From Chryseobacterium sp. SC28 (lineage in GTDB: Bacteria > Bacteroidota > Bacteroidia > Flavobacteriales > Weeksellaceae): a stretch of DNA of 64,000 nucleotides. Below, one piece after another: positions 1 through 9,626 of this stretch (the stretch's first letter is position 1; the number at the start of each line of letters is the position of its first letter). The notes beneath the pieces are model-generated. The model was not told where the DNA came from and did not search any database. It worked only from the letters and a program-made list of their open reading frames with translations. The translations under genes and the position numbers were made by a program. The stretch is from NCBI RefSeq assembly GCF_003932955.1, contig NZ_QOVY01000001.1:124001-188000 (forward strand), in the 5' to 3' direction.

Positions 1-268
1 CGACATCGCGGGCAAAAACCTGGTTGTAATCTTTAATAATTTTCGGCCGGAAGACCTCCACGTCATATTTTTTCAAGACCTTTTCGAATTGGGTCATCTC
101 GAAAATGATGTCTTCTTCTTTGGGATAGGTATTATGGGCGATGCTGTAGTAGGATTTGGCATCGTAGCTTTCTGCAAGCGTAGGAATCGGACCGATGGAT
201 TTTGGTTGTCCTAGAACGACGGATTTCAGCTTTCCTGTTTCGTTTTTAATATTAAGTTGGATTGACAT
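1..268 (-). CDS. Amidinotransferase/dimethylargininase-fold protein (5' part only)
   Basis: Only the first 89 codons are inside the window; the gene runs off the left edge. It starts with ATG at 268 and reads MSIQLNIKNETGKLKSVVLG. The opening beta-strand with SVVLGQP and the FARD motif near residue 86 are typical of the guanidino-group modifying fold (arginine deiminase, dimethylargininase, glycine amidinotransferase), where the Asp of FxRD contacts the substrate guanidinium. The catalytic His and Cys would lie beyond the edge, so the exact reaction cannot be decided. It is downstream of gltA on the same strand (179 bp gap) and may or may not be co-transcribed. Confidence 0.6.
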   Translation of the reverse strand, partial: MSIQLNIKNETGKLKSVVLGQPKSIGPIPTLAESYDAKSYYSIAHNTYPKEEDIIFEMTQFEKVLKKYDVEVFRPKIIKDYNQVFARDV

Positions 269-447
269 AGGATTGTAAGTGGAGCAAATATAATTAAAGC
301 ATTCCAAAAAAGGAAGAATGCGCAATAATATCTCATTACAAGCAGTATCGGGGGTTTCTGCGTGAAGAATATTAACTATGTTGACAAAAAATAATCCCCA
401 AAACAGCGTTTCAGGGATTATCAATCGTTTCAGAAAGAGAATATCTA

Positions 448-1734
448 TTATCTGTTATTCATATCCACATAATCTCTTGGTGTAGCACCTTGGTAGATTT
501 GTCTTGGTCTGCCAATCGGGTCACCTTTGAGTCTCATTTCCCGCCATTGGGCAATCCATCCCGGCAATCTTCCTAAGGCGAACATGACGGTGAACATTTC
601 AGTCGGGATTCCTAAAGCTCTATAAATGATTCCTGAGTAGAAATCTACATTCGGGTATAATTTTCTTTCGATGAAATAGTCGTCTTCCAGCGCCACTTTT
701 TCCAATTGCATCGCGATGTCTAAGGCTTTATCGTGAACTCCTAAGGAATCAAGAATGTCGTCGGCCGCTTTTTTGATGATTTTCGCTCTTGGATCAAAGT
801 TTTTGTAAACGCGGTGTCCGAAGCCCATCAGACGGAAGCCATCGTTTTTGTCTTTGGCTTTTTCCACCCATTTGCTCACGTCGCCCCCATCTTTTTCGAT
901 CAGTTCCAGCATTTCGATTACCGCTTGGTTGGCACCGCCGTGCAACGGACCCCAAAGTGCAGAAACGCCCGAAGCAATCGATGCGAAAAGTCCCGTATGT
1001 GCGGAACCTACCATTCGTACCGTAGAAGTCGAGCAATTTTGCTCGTGATCGGCGTGTAGGATCAGCAATTTGTCCAAAGCCGCTACCACGACCGGATCCA
1101 TCTGGAATTCCTGATTAGGAAGTTTAAATGTCATTTTGTAGAAATTTTCTACATAATTCAGGCTGTTGTCTCCGTGGTTGATGGGCAGGCCTTGCGTTTT
1201 TCTGTACGTCCACGCACAAAGGTGTGCAAATTTTGCAATCATTAATTCCGAGGCATGATCCAGATCTTCTTTGGATTTAACATTCACGGCAGTGGGATTA
1301 AAAGCCGTAAGCGCAGAGGTCATAGAAGAGAGAACGCCCATCGGATGGGCAGAACGAGGAAAAACATCGATTAACTTTTTAAGCTCGTCGGCAACAAAAT
1401 TATATTTCTTGATGCTGTTTTCGAAGTTGGCGAACTGCTCTGCGTTGGGTAATTCTCCGTGAAGCAAAAGATACATTACTTCCGTAAAATTAGAGTGTTC
1501 CGCAATCTGCTCGATTGGATATCCTCTGTACAGCAGTTCTCCTTTATCGCCATCCAGATAAGTGATTTCACTGATTGTAGCGCCCGTATTTTTGTAACCA
1601 AGATCCAAAGTGATTAGTCCCGTCTGATCTCTCAGTTTGGAAATATCTATGCCTCTGTCTCCGATGGTGCTTTCTACGATCGGGTACTCGTAATTTTTCC
1701 CGTCGTAATTTAATATAACCTTGTTGTCTGACAT
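448..1734 (-). CDS. gltA: Citrate synthase
   Basis: Condenses acetyl-CoA and oxaloacetate to citrate, the entry step of the TCA cycle, in the cytoplasm. The 428-residue length fits the type II (hexameric) bacterial enzyme. Visible active-site blocks are GPLHGGAN with its His, GFGHRVYK with the second His, and PNVDFYSG with the Asp. The C-terminus RPRQIYQGATPRDYV is the usual citrate synthase ending. It follows eno on the same strand but is separated from it by a terminator and has its own probable promoter, so it is likely a separate transcript. Confidence 0.97.
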   Translation of the reverse strand: MSDNKVILNYDGKNYEYPIVESTIGDRGIDISKLRDQTGLITLDLGYKNTGATISEITYLDGDKGELLYRGYPIEQIAEHSNFTEVMYLLLHGELPNAEQFANFENSIKKYNFVADELKKLIDVFPRSAHPMGVLSSMTSALTAFNPTAVNVKSKEDLDHASELMIAKFAHLCAWTYRKTQGLPINHGDNSLNYVENFYKMTFKLPNQEFQMDPVVVAALDKLLILHADHEQNCSTSTVRMVGSAHTGLFASIASGVSALWGPLHGGANQAVIEMLELIEKDGGDVSKWVEKAKDKNDGFRLMGFGHRVYKNFDPRAKIIKKAADDILDSLGVHDKALDIAMQLEKVALEDDYFIERKLYPNVDFYSGIIYRALGIPTEMFTVMFALGRLPGWIAQWREMRLKGDPIGRPRQIYQGATPRDYVDMNNR

Positions 1735-1757
1735 TTTAAAAACTTATTTTATTGTGT

Positions 1758-1789
1758 TAAATATAACACTTTATGTTGAAATAGTCAAC
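1758..1789 (-). promoter_or_regulatory. Probable gltA promoter
   Basis: On the minus strand GTTGAC (1789-1784) is followed after about 18 bases by TATATTTA (1765-1758). This resembles the Bacteroidota -33 TTG / -7 TAnnTTTG pattern with an imperfect last base. It lies just downstream of the eno terminator and 23 bases upstream of the gltA ATG. Confidence 0.35.
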
Positions 1790-1902
1790 TGAGAAAAGTC
1801 ATATCAGGCAATTGATTTTATGGATGCCTGTAATTGAGCAATCTAAAGGACATCAACTCCTCAAACTTATAAGTATAATTAATTGATTATCAATTGTATT
1901 AA

Positions 1903-1934
1903 ATTAAAAAAGCATTTGAAATATTCCAAATGCT
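1903..1934 (-). terminator. Intrinsic terminator of eno
   Basis: On the minus strand an 8-bp perfect stem AGCATTTG/CAAATGCT (1934-1927 with 1918-1911, 8-base loop) is followed by TTTTTAAT. It sits 26 bases past the eno stop codon. Confidence 0.8.
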
Positions 1935-1960
1935 TTCCATAGTGATTTTTGGTAAAAATC

Positions 1961-3268
<1,308 letters not shown>

Positions 3269-3371
3269 TTAAGATTTTTATTTTTGACTTTTGTTTAAAG
3301 CATGACAAATTTAAGCATTTTTAGTGTTATGAACTGAATGACTTTTTACATTTTAATGCTATTTTCACGGA

Positions 3372-3785
3372 CTATTTCAGTATTCTGTACTTCACTTTTA
3401 CGATGCCGTCATTCAGATTTGCTATTTTTTTGAAGGCTCCTTGGCTGAGGTCGAATGCCCGGGAAGGCTTTAGAGGACCACGATCGTTTACTTTGATGAC
3501 CACCGACTTATTGTTCGCAATATTGATGATTTCTACCCTGGTTCCAAATGGAAGTGTTTTGTGGGATGCGGTGAGTTTAGAATGCCGATAGGTTTCCCCG
3601 CTCGAGGTTTTCCGGCCGTCAAATTTATTGGCATAATAGGAAACGGTTGTGGTTTTATATCCTGAAAAGTTTCTGGAATCGCGGCTCGCACTGCAGGAAA
3701 TAATAAGTCCTAAAAAAAGCAAGCAACACGTTTTAAACAAAGTTTTAAATAAAGTTTTTTTATTTTCAAGCAAGGTTTTGTTCAT
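3372..3785 (-). CDS. RlpA-like septal ring lytic transglycosylase family lipoprotein
   Basis: A small (137 aa) exported lipoprotein. A basic N-terminus is followed by a hydrophobic stretch and a lipobox ending LIISC near residue 31. After it comes a single double-psi beta-barrel of the RlpA type: VSYYANKFDGRKTSSGE, LTASHKTLPFGTRVEI and VKVNDRGPLKPSRAFDLS. In Pseudomonas RlpA this fold cleaves peptide-free glycan strands at the septum. There is no SPOR domain, so septal targeting is not supported. The activity is inferred from the family; some members may only bind. The gene is divergent from the enoyl-CoA hydratase gene. Confidence 0.8.
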   Translation of the reverse strand: MNKTLLENKKTLFKTLFKTCCLLFLGLIISCSASRDSRNFSGYKTTTVSYYANKFDGRKTSSGETYRHSKLTASHKTLPFGTRVEIINIANNKSVVIKVNDRGPLKPSRAFDLSQGAFKKIANLNDGIVKVKYRILK

Positions 3786-3833
3786 TGGAATTGGGATTAA
3801 TATTGCAATCAGAGTTCAAGTGCGTGGTTCTAT

Positions 3834-3864
3834 TTTGTTTATCTTGCAAAAACTTCTATCTTCG
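3834..3864 (+). promoter_or_regulatory. Promoter for the enoyl-CoA hydratase operon
   Basis: TTTG (3834-3837), exactly 19 bases, then TATCTTCG (3857-3864). This matches the Bacteroidota -33/-7 consensus TTTG-N19-TAnnTTTG with one change. The predicted start of transcription is near 3871, which leaves a leader of about 36 bases before the ATG at 3907. Confidence 0.6.
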
Positions 3865-3906
3865 AGACAAAATTAAAGAAGAACCTCGAACATAATTATT
3901 TTTAAA

Positions 3907-4674
3907 ATGAATTACGAAAGTATAAAATTAAGCATAGAAAGCAAAATCGCAGTGGTAACCATCAACCGGCCGGAGAGTCTCAACGCTTTGAATGCCCAAG
4001 TCTTCAATGATCTGGACAGCGTTTTCGATGATTTGGAATCGGAACCGAGCGTCAATTGTATCATTATTACGGGAAGCGGCGAAAAAGCCTTCGTGGCGGG
4101 CGCTGACATTAAGGAATTCCCTTCCTTGAACCAAGATCAGGCAAAACAACTTTCCAAAAGAGGTCACGATGTCTTCAATAAAATCGAAAATCTCAGCAAA
4201 CCGGTTATCGCAGCCGTTAATGGATTTGCGCTCGGCGGCGGATTAGAATTGGCGCTTGCATGCCACATCCGATATGCCTCAGAAAATGCCAAATTAGGCT
4301 TGCCCGAAGTCACATTGGGACTGATTCCCGGCTATGGCGGCACCCAAAGATTGCCCCAATTAATCGGAAAAGGATTGGCAAACGAAATGATCTTCTCCGC
4401 TAAAATGATCACCGCAGAAAAGGCAAAATCTATCGGTCTGGTGAATGAAGTGTTTTCTCAGGAAGAGCTGATTTCCAAGACAAAGGAATTGGCAACGCTG
4501 ATTGCAAAAAATTCGCCACAAGGGATTGCAAAAGCCATCAAAGCCGTCAATGCCAGCGACTCGGACAATGGAATGGAAACAGAAATCAATTCTTTTGGAG
4601 ACCTCTTCGGCCAAGAAGATTTCAAAGAAGGTGTTTCGGCTTTTTTGGAAAAGAGAAAGCCCATTTTCAAATAA
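3907..4674 (+). CDS. Enoyl-CoA hydratase/isomerase (crotonase family)
   Basis: Probably hydrates 2-enoyl-CoA to 3-hydroxyacyl-CoA in fatty acid or amino acid breakdown. The length (255 aa) is normal. The oxyanion-hole block AGADIKEF and the block GFALGGGLELALAC are present. Both catalytic glutamates of true hydratases are kept, in GGGLELA and in LPEVTLGLIPGYGGTQRL. The C-terminal FLEKRKP is the usual family ending. It is followed after 9 bases by the dCMP deaminase ORF, so it leads a small plus-strand operon. The exact acyl-CoA substrate cannot be read from the sequence. Confidence 0.9.
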   Translation: MNYESIKLSIESKIAVVTINRPESLNALNAQVFNDLDSVFDDLESEPSVNCIIITGSGEKAFVAGADIKEFPSLNQDQAKQLSKRGHDVFNKIENLSKPVIAAVNGFALGGGLELALACHIRYASENAKLGLPEVTLGLIPGYGGTQRLPQLIGKGLANEMIFSAKMITAEKAKSIGLVNEVFSQEELISKTKELATLIAKNSPQGIAKAIKAVNASDSDNGMETEINSFGDLFGQEDFKEGVSAFLEKRKPIFK

Positions 4675-4683
4675 ATTTTGATA

Positions 4684-5115
4684 ATGGATTACAACAAATT
4701 CGATATCGCCTATCTCAAAATGGCGGCAGAATGGCGAAACCTGTCTTACTGCAAGCGGAAAAAAGTCGGCGCACTGATCGTAAAAGACCGGATGATCATC
4801 TCCGATGGCTACAACGGCACACCCTCCGGATTTGAAAATATATGCGAAGACGAGCAAGGCAAAACGCACTGGTACGTCCTTCATGCAGAGGCCAACGCCA
4901 TCCTCAAAATTGCAAGCAGCACGCAATCCTGCAAAGATGCCACACTCTACATCACGATGTCGCCCTGCAAAGAGTGCAGCAAACTGATCCTGCAAGCGGG
5001 CATAAAAAAAGTGGTTTATATGACCAATTATTCAGACGACAGCGGACTGGAGTTTTTAAAAAATGCCGGAATCGAAATTCTAAACATTACGGAACAGGAA
5101 CTTTATCTTTTGTGA
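4684..5115 (+). CDS. Deoxycytidylate (dCMP) deaminase, zinc-dependent
   Basis: Deaminates dCMP to dUMP to feed thymidylate synthesis. In 143 residues the zinc site of cytidine-deaminase-like enzymes is clear: HAEANA supplies a His ligand and the proton-shuttling Glu, and SPCKECSKL supplies two Cys ligands. The segment YNGTPSGFENICED is typical of dCMP deaminases. I chose the ATG at 4684; an upstream TTG at 4678 would add two residues. It lies between the hydratase gene and xerD in one direction. ComEB of competent bacteria is homologous, but nothing here points to competence. Confidence 0.92.
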   Translation: MDYNKFDIAYLKMAAEWRNLSYCKRKKVGALIVKDRMIISDGYNGTPSGFENICEDEQGKTHWYVLHAEANAILKIASSTQSCKDATLYITMSPCKECSKLILQAGIKKVVYMTNYSDDSGLEFLKNAGIEILNITEQELYLL

Positions 5116-5150
5116 ACAAAAACGCATAAAAGAAAACTAAAAATCACAAA

Positions 5151-6062
5151 ATGAACTGGGCCGAAAAAATAAACGATTTCTCCAATTTCCTTCGGTTTGA
5201 AAAAAATTTTTCCGACAACACTATGGATGCTTACCTTCGAGACATCAAAAAACTCGAAAAATTCGCGAATACGGATTTGGACGAGATTTCTCCGCAAGAC
5301 ATCAGCTACGAAAACCTGCAAGAATACCTTTATCAATTATCAAAAAAAAGGATGAGCGAGCGCTCGCAAGCCCGCGGCATCTCCTCTATTAAAGCATTTT
5401 TCAAATTTTTGCTGGAGGAGGAATACCGAGAGGACAATCCGGCGGCACTCTTGGAAACCCCGAAACTGGGGCTCTACCTACCCGACACCTTGAGCATAGA
5501 AGATGTGGACAAAATCATAGACAGCATAGATACCGACACCGATATTGGAATAAGAAATCATTGTATTTTGGAAGTGCTATACGGCTGCGGTCTTCGCGTT
5601 TCGGAGTTGGTGAATCTCAAAATCTCCAACATCAACTTCAAAGAAAACTATCTGCTGGTAGAAGGAAAAGGCGACAAAACACGGCTCGTGCCACTGGCGA
5701 CCACCACCGCCGGCTATATTCTAAATTATATTAAAACCGTCAGAAGCCAAGCCAAAATCAGCAAAAAATCGCAGGATATATTATTCCTGAACAACCGCGG
5801 AAACCGTATGTCCCGCGTCATCGTCTTTATCATTATAAAAGATTTGGCGCAAAAAGCAGGCATCAACAAAAATATTTCGCCGCACACCTTCCGGCATTCT
5901 TTCGCCACGCATCTGCTGCAGAACGGCGCCGATCTTCGGTTTATTCAGGAAATGCTGGGCCACAGCAGCATTACAACCACTCAGATTTACACGCATCTGA
6001 AAACCGAGGAGTTGAGAGACGTCATCATCCAATTTCATCCTCGAAACAAAAAAGCGATCTAA
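5151..6062 (+). CDS. xerD: Site-specific tyrosine recombinase XerD
   Basis: Resolves chromosome dimers at dif. The 303-residue protein has an N-terminal SAM-like core-binding domain (about 1-100) and a C-terminal catalytic domain. All six catalytic positions are present: R149 (GCGLRVSEL), K173 (EGKGDKTR), H245 and R248 (HTFRHSF), H271 (LGHSSI) and the nucleophile Y280 (TQIYTHL). Each is one residue from E. coli XerD numbering, which argues for a housekeeping Xer enzyme rather than a phage or transposon integrase. No integron or attachment site was seen beside it. Confidence 0.93.
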   Translation: MNWAEKINDFSNFLRFEKNFSDNTMDAYLRDIKKLEKFANTDLDEISPQDISYENLQEYLYQLSKKRMSERSQARGISSIKAFFKFLLEEEYREDNPAALLETPKLGLYLPDTLSIEDVDKIIDSIDTDTDIGIRNHCILEVLYGCGLRVSELVNLKISNINFKENYLLVEGKGDKTRLVPLATTTAGYILNYIKTVRSQAKISKKSQDILFLNNRGNRMSRVIVFIIIKDLAQKAGINKNISPHTFRHSFATHLLQNGADLRFIQEMLGHSSITTTQIYTHLKTEELRDVIIQFHPRNKKAI

Positions 6063-6121
6063 ATTCTGAGGAAATCGGCTCAAGTGGGATTTTTCGCATT
6101 TTTTTTCAGTAATTTTATACG

Positions 6122-6640
6122 ATGAAAAATCTGACATTCTGCCCCAAATGCGGACAAGAAACTTTACAATGGGATCACATCAGCAAGTTCAGTTGCAGCC
6201 ACTGCGATTTTGTGTTGTTCCACAATACCGCCGCTGCAGTAGCCGTGATCATACAATGTGAAAACGAAATATTTTTTACCGTGCGAAATCAGGAACCGGG
6301 CAAAGGAAAACTCGATCTACCGGGCGGCTTCAGCGATCCAAAAGAATCTGCCGAAGAAACCTGCGCCAGAGAACTAGACGAAGAATTGGAACTGAAAATT
6401 GATATTCGAAAGCTGAAATATCTGGGCAGCCGACCCAACATTTATCCTTATAAAAACGTCGATTACAACACGATGGATTTATTTTTTCTTTATAAAGTGG
6501 AAGAAAAGTTCGAGATCCAGTTGGAAGAATCTGAAATATCAGCCGGCACTTGGATTGCAATTTCTGAAATCGAAATTGACAAGATTGCTTTTGAGTCGCA
6601 GAAAGATTTTATCAAAAATAACTTGGAAAAGTTTCAATAA
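6122..6640 (+). CDS. Nudix hydrolase with N-terminal zinc ribbon
   Basis: Probably hydrolyses a nucleoside diphosphate-linked substrate (X-P-P-N). The first 30 residues hold two cysteine knuckles, CPKCGQ and CSHC, forming a zinc ribbon as in NudC-like and related Nudix proteins. The Nudix box runs from GGFSDPKESAEETC into ARELDEELEL. The metal-binding REL-EE core is intact, but the conserved Gly near the end of the box (GX5EX7REUXEEXGU) is Glu. Length is 172 aa. It is the last gene of the plus-strand run; a hairpin follows. The substrate is unknown. Confidence 0.85.
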   Translation: MKNLTFCPKCGQETLQWDHISKFSCSHCDFVLFHNTAAAVAVIIQCENEIFFTVRNQEPGKGKLDLPGGFSDPKESAEETCARELDEELELKIDIRKLKYLGSRPNIYPYKNVDYNTMDLFFLYKVEEKFEIQLEESEISAGTWIAISEIEIDKIAFESQKDFIKNNLEKFQ

Positions 6641-6642
6641 AA

Positions 6643-6672
6643 AAACCGGCTCGTAGGAAAACGAAACGGTTT
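6643..6672 (+). terminator. Weak hairpin between convergent genes
   Basis: AAACCG (6643-6648) pairs with CGGTTT (6667-6672) across an 18-base loop, followed by GCTTTTACC. It lies 3 bases after the Nudix stop codon and before the end of the convergent thioredoxin-fold gene. The tail is poor in T, so termination is uncertain. Confidence 0.35.
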
Positions 6673-6695
6673 GCTTTTACCGAAAAAATTCCAAA

Positions 6696-7271
6696 TTAAT
6701 TTCGGGCTTCTTTCTTTTTCCACTTAATGTTGCAGCCCAAGCTCGGTCTTTGCAAATCTTCTTGCGCTTGTCCTGCCAAATGATTTTCGAAGGCGATAAT
6801 CAAATCTTCGCCGGTGATTTCCTTTTGATTTCCGGGTCGCGAGTCGTCCATCTGCCCGCGGTAGATCAGTTTTAAATCGTCATCGAAGAAATAAAAATCG
6901 GGCGTGCAAGCGGCATCATAAGCCTTCGCAACATCCTGACTTTCATCAAATAGATAAGGAAAGTTGATGTTTTTTTCCTGTACAAATTCCACCATCTTCT
7001 CCGGAGAATCCGCCGGATATTGATCCGCATCGTTGGCGTTGATGCCAATAAATTCGATGCCTTGCGATCGATAATCTTCGTACAATTCCTCCAGTTTATC
7101 AATGATATGAAGCACAAACGGGCAGTGATTGCACATAAAAACTATTAAAGTTCCTTTTTTTCCTTTCAACGAATCCAAACTTTGAATTTCGTTGTTTTTC
7201 GCGGGATTTGGAAGGCTGAAGTCCGGCGCTTTTGTGCCTAAAGCCAGCATATTGGATGGTGTGTTTGACAT
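6696..7271 (-). CDS. Thioredoxin-fold (AhpC/TSA-like) redox protein
   Basis: Cytoplasmic thiol-redox protein of 191 aa. The N-terminal LGTKAPDFSLPNP and LIVFMCNHCPF carry a CxxC-type pair (CNHC) at the position of the peroxidatic/thioredoxin cysteines. GIEFIGINANDADQYPADS and the cis-Pro region CTPDFYFFDDD are typical of the Bacteroidota thioredoxin family proteins of this size. I start at the ATG at 7271 (MSNTPSNML); longer open frame upstream has no family support. No signal peptide is visible. It lies 66 bases downstream of miaA on the same strand. Confidence 0.85.
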   Translation of the reverse strand: MSNTPSNMLALGTKAPDFSLPNPAKNNEIQSLDSLKGKKGTLIVFMCNHCPFVLHIIDKLEELYEDYRSQGIEFIGINANDADQYPADSPEKMVEFVQEKNINFPYLFDESQDVAKAYDAACTPDFYFFDDDLKLIYRGQMDDSRPGNQKEITGEDLIIAFENHLAGQAQEDLQRPSLGCNIKWKKKEARN

Positions 7272-7337
7272 AAATTTTTTGTTTAAAGTAAGATATAACA
7301 ATTTACCAATTCGCAAAATGGTCTCACTAATAAGTAT

Positions 7338-8237
7338 TTAGGGCATAATGGATGGCAAAGATAAGGCTTCTGAAAGAGAATTATCAAAACGGACCCAATT
7401 CACATTTTCCAATTTGCGATTCCAAGTCATTTGACGTTTGGCGTATCGGCGCGAATTTTTCTTGATTTCGGAAACGGCGAACTCCAAATCCCATTCGCCA
7501 TCAAAATATCGAAACAATTCCGCATAACCGACGGTTTGCAGCGCCACTTTATCTCTGTCTGCAATTAATCCTTTAGCCTCTTCCAGCAAACCTTTTTCCA
7601 TCATTTGATCCACACGGCGGTTGATTCTTTCGTAGACGATTTCTCTCGGCGCGTCGATTCCGATTCTGATGGTTTCGAAATCCCGTTTTGGTTTTGGCAA
7701 ACTAAGATTTTCGGTGTAGGTTTTTCCCGTTTGCCAGATGATGTCGATCGCACGCAGAAGTCTTCGCGGATTATCTTTATCTACCGTTGCAAAATATTCC
7801 GGATCCATTTCTTGTAGTAATTTTTGCAAGGCTTCGATGCCTTGATTTTTTAAAATTTCATTCAATTTTTTTTGATGATCTTCGTCCGCTTCTGGCAGAT
7901 CGTTCATTCCTTCGACCACGGCTTTTTCGTACATTCCGCTGCCACCGACCATTATGGCGATATCTTTTTCGGCGAAGATTTCGTTGAGTTTTTTCAAAGC
8001 ATCTTGCTCATATTGCCCGATGGAATAATAATCATCAATGCTCAAATTGCCCACAAAATAATGTTTTGCCTCTTCCAATTCAACTTCGGTTGGCATTGCC
8101 GTTCCGATTTTCAGTTCCCGATAGAATTGTCGCGAATCGCAGGAAATAATCTCTGTGTCCAGACGCTTTGCCAAATCGATGGCCAATCTGGTTTTGCCGA
8201 TTCCGGTAGTTCCGATGATGGATATGAGACGCTTCAA
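7338..8237 (-). CDS. miaA: tRNA dimethylallyltransferase
   Basis: Transfers a dimethylallyl group to A37 of tRNAs reading U-starting codons. The P-loop GTTGIGKTRLA, the DSRQFYREL block, the GGSGMY block, the catalytic DNPRRLLRA segment and the C-terminal KRQMTWNRK segment are all present; 299 aa is the normal length. The first usable start is TTG at 8237, since the P-loop begins only 8 residues later and no in-frame ATG lies upstream. A -7 box 15 bases upstream fits a very short leader. Confidence 0.94.
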   Translation of the reverse strand: MKRLISIIGTTGIGKTRLAIDLAKRLDTEIISCDSRQFYRELKIGTAMPTEVELEEAKHYFVGNLSIDDYYSIGQYEQDALKKLNEIFAEKDIAIMVGGSGMYEKAVVEGMNDLPEADEDHQKKLNEILKNQGIEALQKLLQEMDPEYFATVDKDNPRRLLRAIDIIWQTGKTYTENLSLPKPKRDFETIRIGIDAPREIVYERINRRVDQMMEKGLLEEAKGLIADRDKVALQTVGYAELFRYFDGEWDLEFAVSEIKKNSRRYAKRQMTWNRKLENVNWVRFDNSLSEALSLPSIMP

Positions 8238-8251
8238 GCAAAATATTTTTG

Positions 8252-8259
8252 CAAATTTA
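8252..8259 (-). promoter_or_regulatory. -7 box for miaA
   Basis: TAAATTTG on the minus strand is a perfect TAnnTTTG. Transcription would start near 8246, only about 8 bases before the TTG start codon, suggesting a nearly leaderless mRNA. No clear -33 TTTG was found. Confidence 0.4.
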
Positions 8260-8456
8260 CAAAATGAGATTCACTTTTTTAATCAGCACAACAGTCGCAT
8301 AAGACATTTGTAGATAAGCCCCAAAAAGCATAGTTGAAACTTTTTTATAACTTTTTGGTTGCTATTATTGATAAAAACTTTGTGACTTTTAGGGTAGAAA
8401 AACATCGGTAATATGATTAGAAAGTTTCTCAATTATTACTTAATTTTACCGTCATT

Positions 8457-9611
8457 ATGGCTTTAAGACTTCCCAATTCCAAACTTCCAAATGTTGGAAC
8501 CACCATTTTTACAGAAATGTCTATGTTGGCTCAGCAGGAAAACGCCGTGAACCTTTCGCAGGGATTTCCGGATTATCTGCCGGATGAAAATTTATTAGAA
8601 TATTTGGGTGATTTTGCAAAGAAGGGTTACAATCAGTATGCGCCACTGTTCGGGATTATAGAACTGCGCGAAGCGATTTCTGCAAAATTCAATTCGCAAT
8701 ATCAAGTGGATTATCATCCTGCTTCCGAAATTAATATCACGGCTGGCGGAACGCAAGCCATTTTCACAGTGATTTCTGCTTTTGTGGAAAAAGATGACGA
8801 AGTGATCATCTTCGAACCCGCTTACGATTGCTATGAACCGGCGATTATTCTGAACGGAGGCGTTGTCAAAAATGTCAAAATGCATTATCCGGATTATGAA
8901 ATCCGTTGGGAAGAAGTGAAAAATCTAATAGGCGAGAAGACAAAAATGATCATCCTCAATAATCCCAATAATCCAACGGGGAAAATCTTGAAACAAAACG
9001 ATATTGATGAATTAATCAAACTGGTAAAAAATACAAACATCATAATCCTTGGCGACGAAGTTTATGAAAGCATTACTTTCGACGGGAAAAAGCATTTGAC
9101 CTTAGCCCGATATCCCGAGCTGAAAGAAAGAACCTTTGTTGTAGGCTCTTTTGGAAAATTACTTCATATTACCGGCTGGAAAATTGGATATCTTGCCGCG
9201 CCCGAAGAGTTGATGAAAGAGTTTCGGAAAGCGCATCAGTTCAATGTTTTTTGCGTGAATACGCCGGCGCAATATGCGATTGCGAAATATTTGGAAAATA
9301 TGAAAGATTTTTCCGAAATTTCTACTTTCTTCGAAGAGAAAAGAAATTATTTCAGGAGTGCATTATCAGCAACGTCTTTTCAATTGTTGGATTGCGAAGG
9401 GACTTATTTTCTATCCGCCCACTTTGGTTCGATTTCTGATAAGCAAGACAAGGATTTCTGCCATTGGCTGACGAAGGAATATAAAGTTGCGACCATCCCA
9501 TTTTCGGCGTTTTACCAAGATCAAACCGACGAAAAAGTGATTCGGTTTTGTTTTGCAAAAAAACAGGAAACGCTGGACAAAGCGATAGAAAACTTATTAA
9601 AAATAAACTAA
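8457..9611 (+). CDS. Methionine aminotransferase (PLP-dependent, class I/II)
   Basis: Fold-type I PLP aminotransferase of 384 aa. Visible landmarks: NLSQGFPDY, the GGTQAIF phosphate-binding turn, ILNNPNNPTGK, GDEVYESI with the Asp that contacts the PLP nitrogen, VGSFGKLLHITGWKIGY with the PLP lysine, and the substrate-carboxylate Arg in VIRFCFAK. This arrangement is closest to YbdL-like methionine aminotransferases and kynurenine aminotransferases. It may act in methionine salvage (KMTB to Met), but substrate preference cannot be proven by reading. The DUF2911 gene starts 15 bases downstream. Confidence 0.85.
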   Translation: MALRLPNSKLPNVGTTIFTEMSMLAQQENAVNLSQGFPDYLPDENLLEYLGDFAKKGYNQYAPLFGIIELREAISAKFNSQYQVDYHPASEINITAGGTQAIFTVISAFVEKDDEVIIFEPAYDCYEPAIILNGGVVKNVKMHYPDYEIRWEEVKNLIGEKTKMIILNNPNNPTGKILKQNDIDELIKLVKNTNIIILGDEVYESITFDGKKHLTLARYPELKERTFVVGSFGKLLHITGWKIGYLAAPEELMKEFRKAHQFNVFCVNTPAQYAIAKYLENMKDFSEISTFFEEKRNYFRSALSATSFQLLDCEGTYFLSAHFGSISDKQDKDFCHWLTKEYKVATIPFSAFYQDQTDEKVIRFCFAKKQETLDKAIENLLKIN

Positions 9612-9626
9612 AAACAATCAAAATTT

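Noticed and set aside
4360-4995. A 211-codon minus-strand frame
   Set aside because: It lies opposite the enoyl-CoA hydratase and dCMP deaminase genes, whose catalytic motifs are clear; the product has no recognisable content.
5151-6062. Tyrosine recombinase as a sign of an integrated element or integron
   Set aside because: Catalytic spacing matches housekeeping XerD, neighbours are core genes, and no attachment site or cassette array lies beside it.
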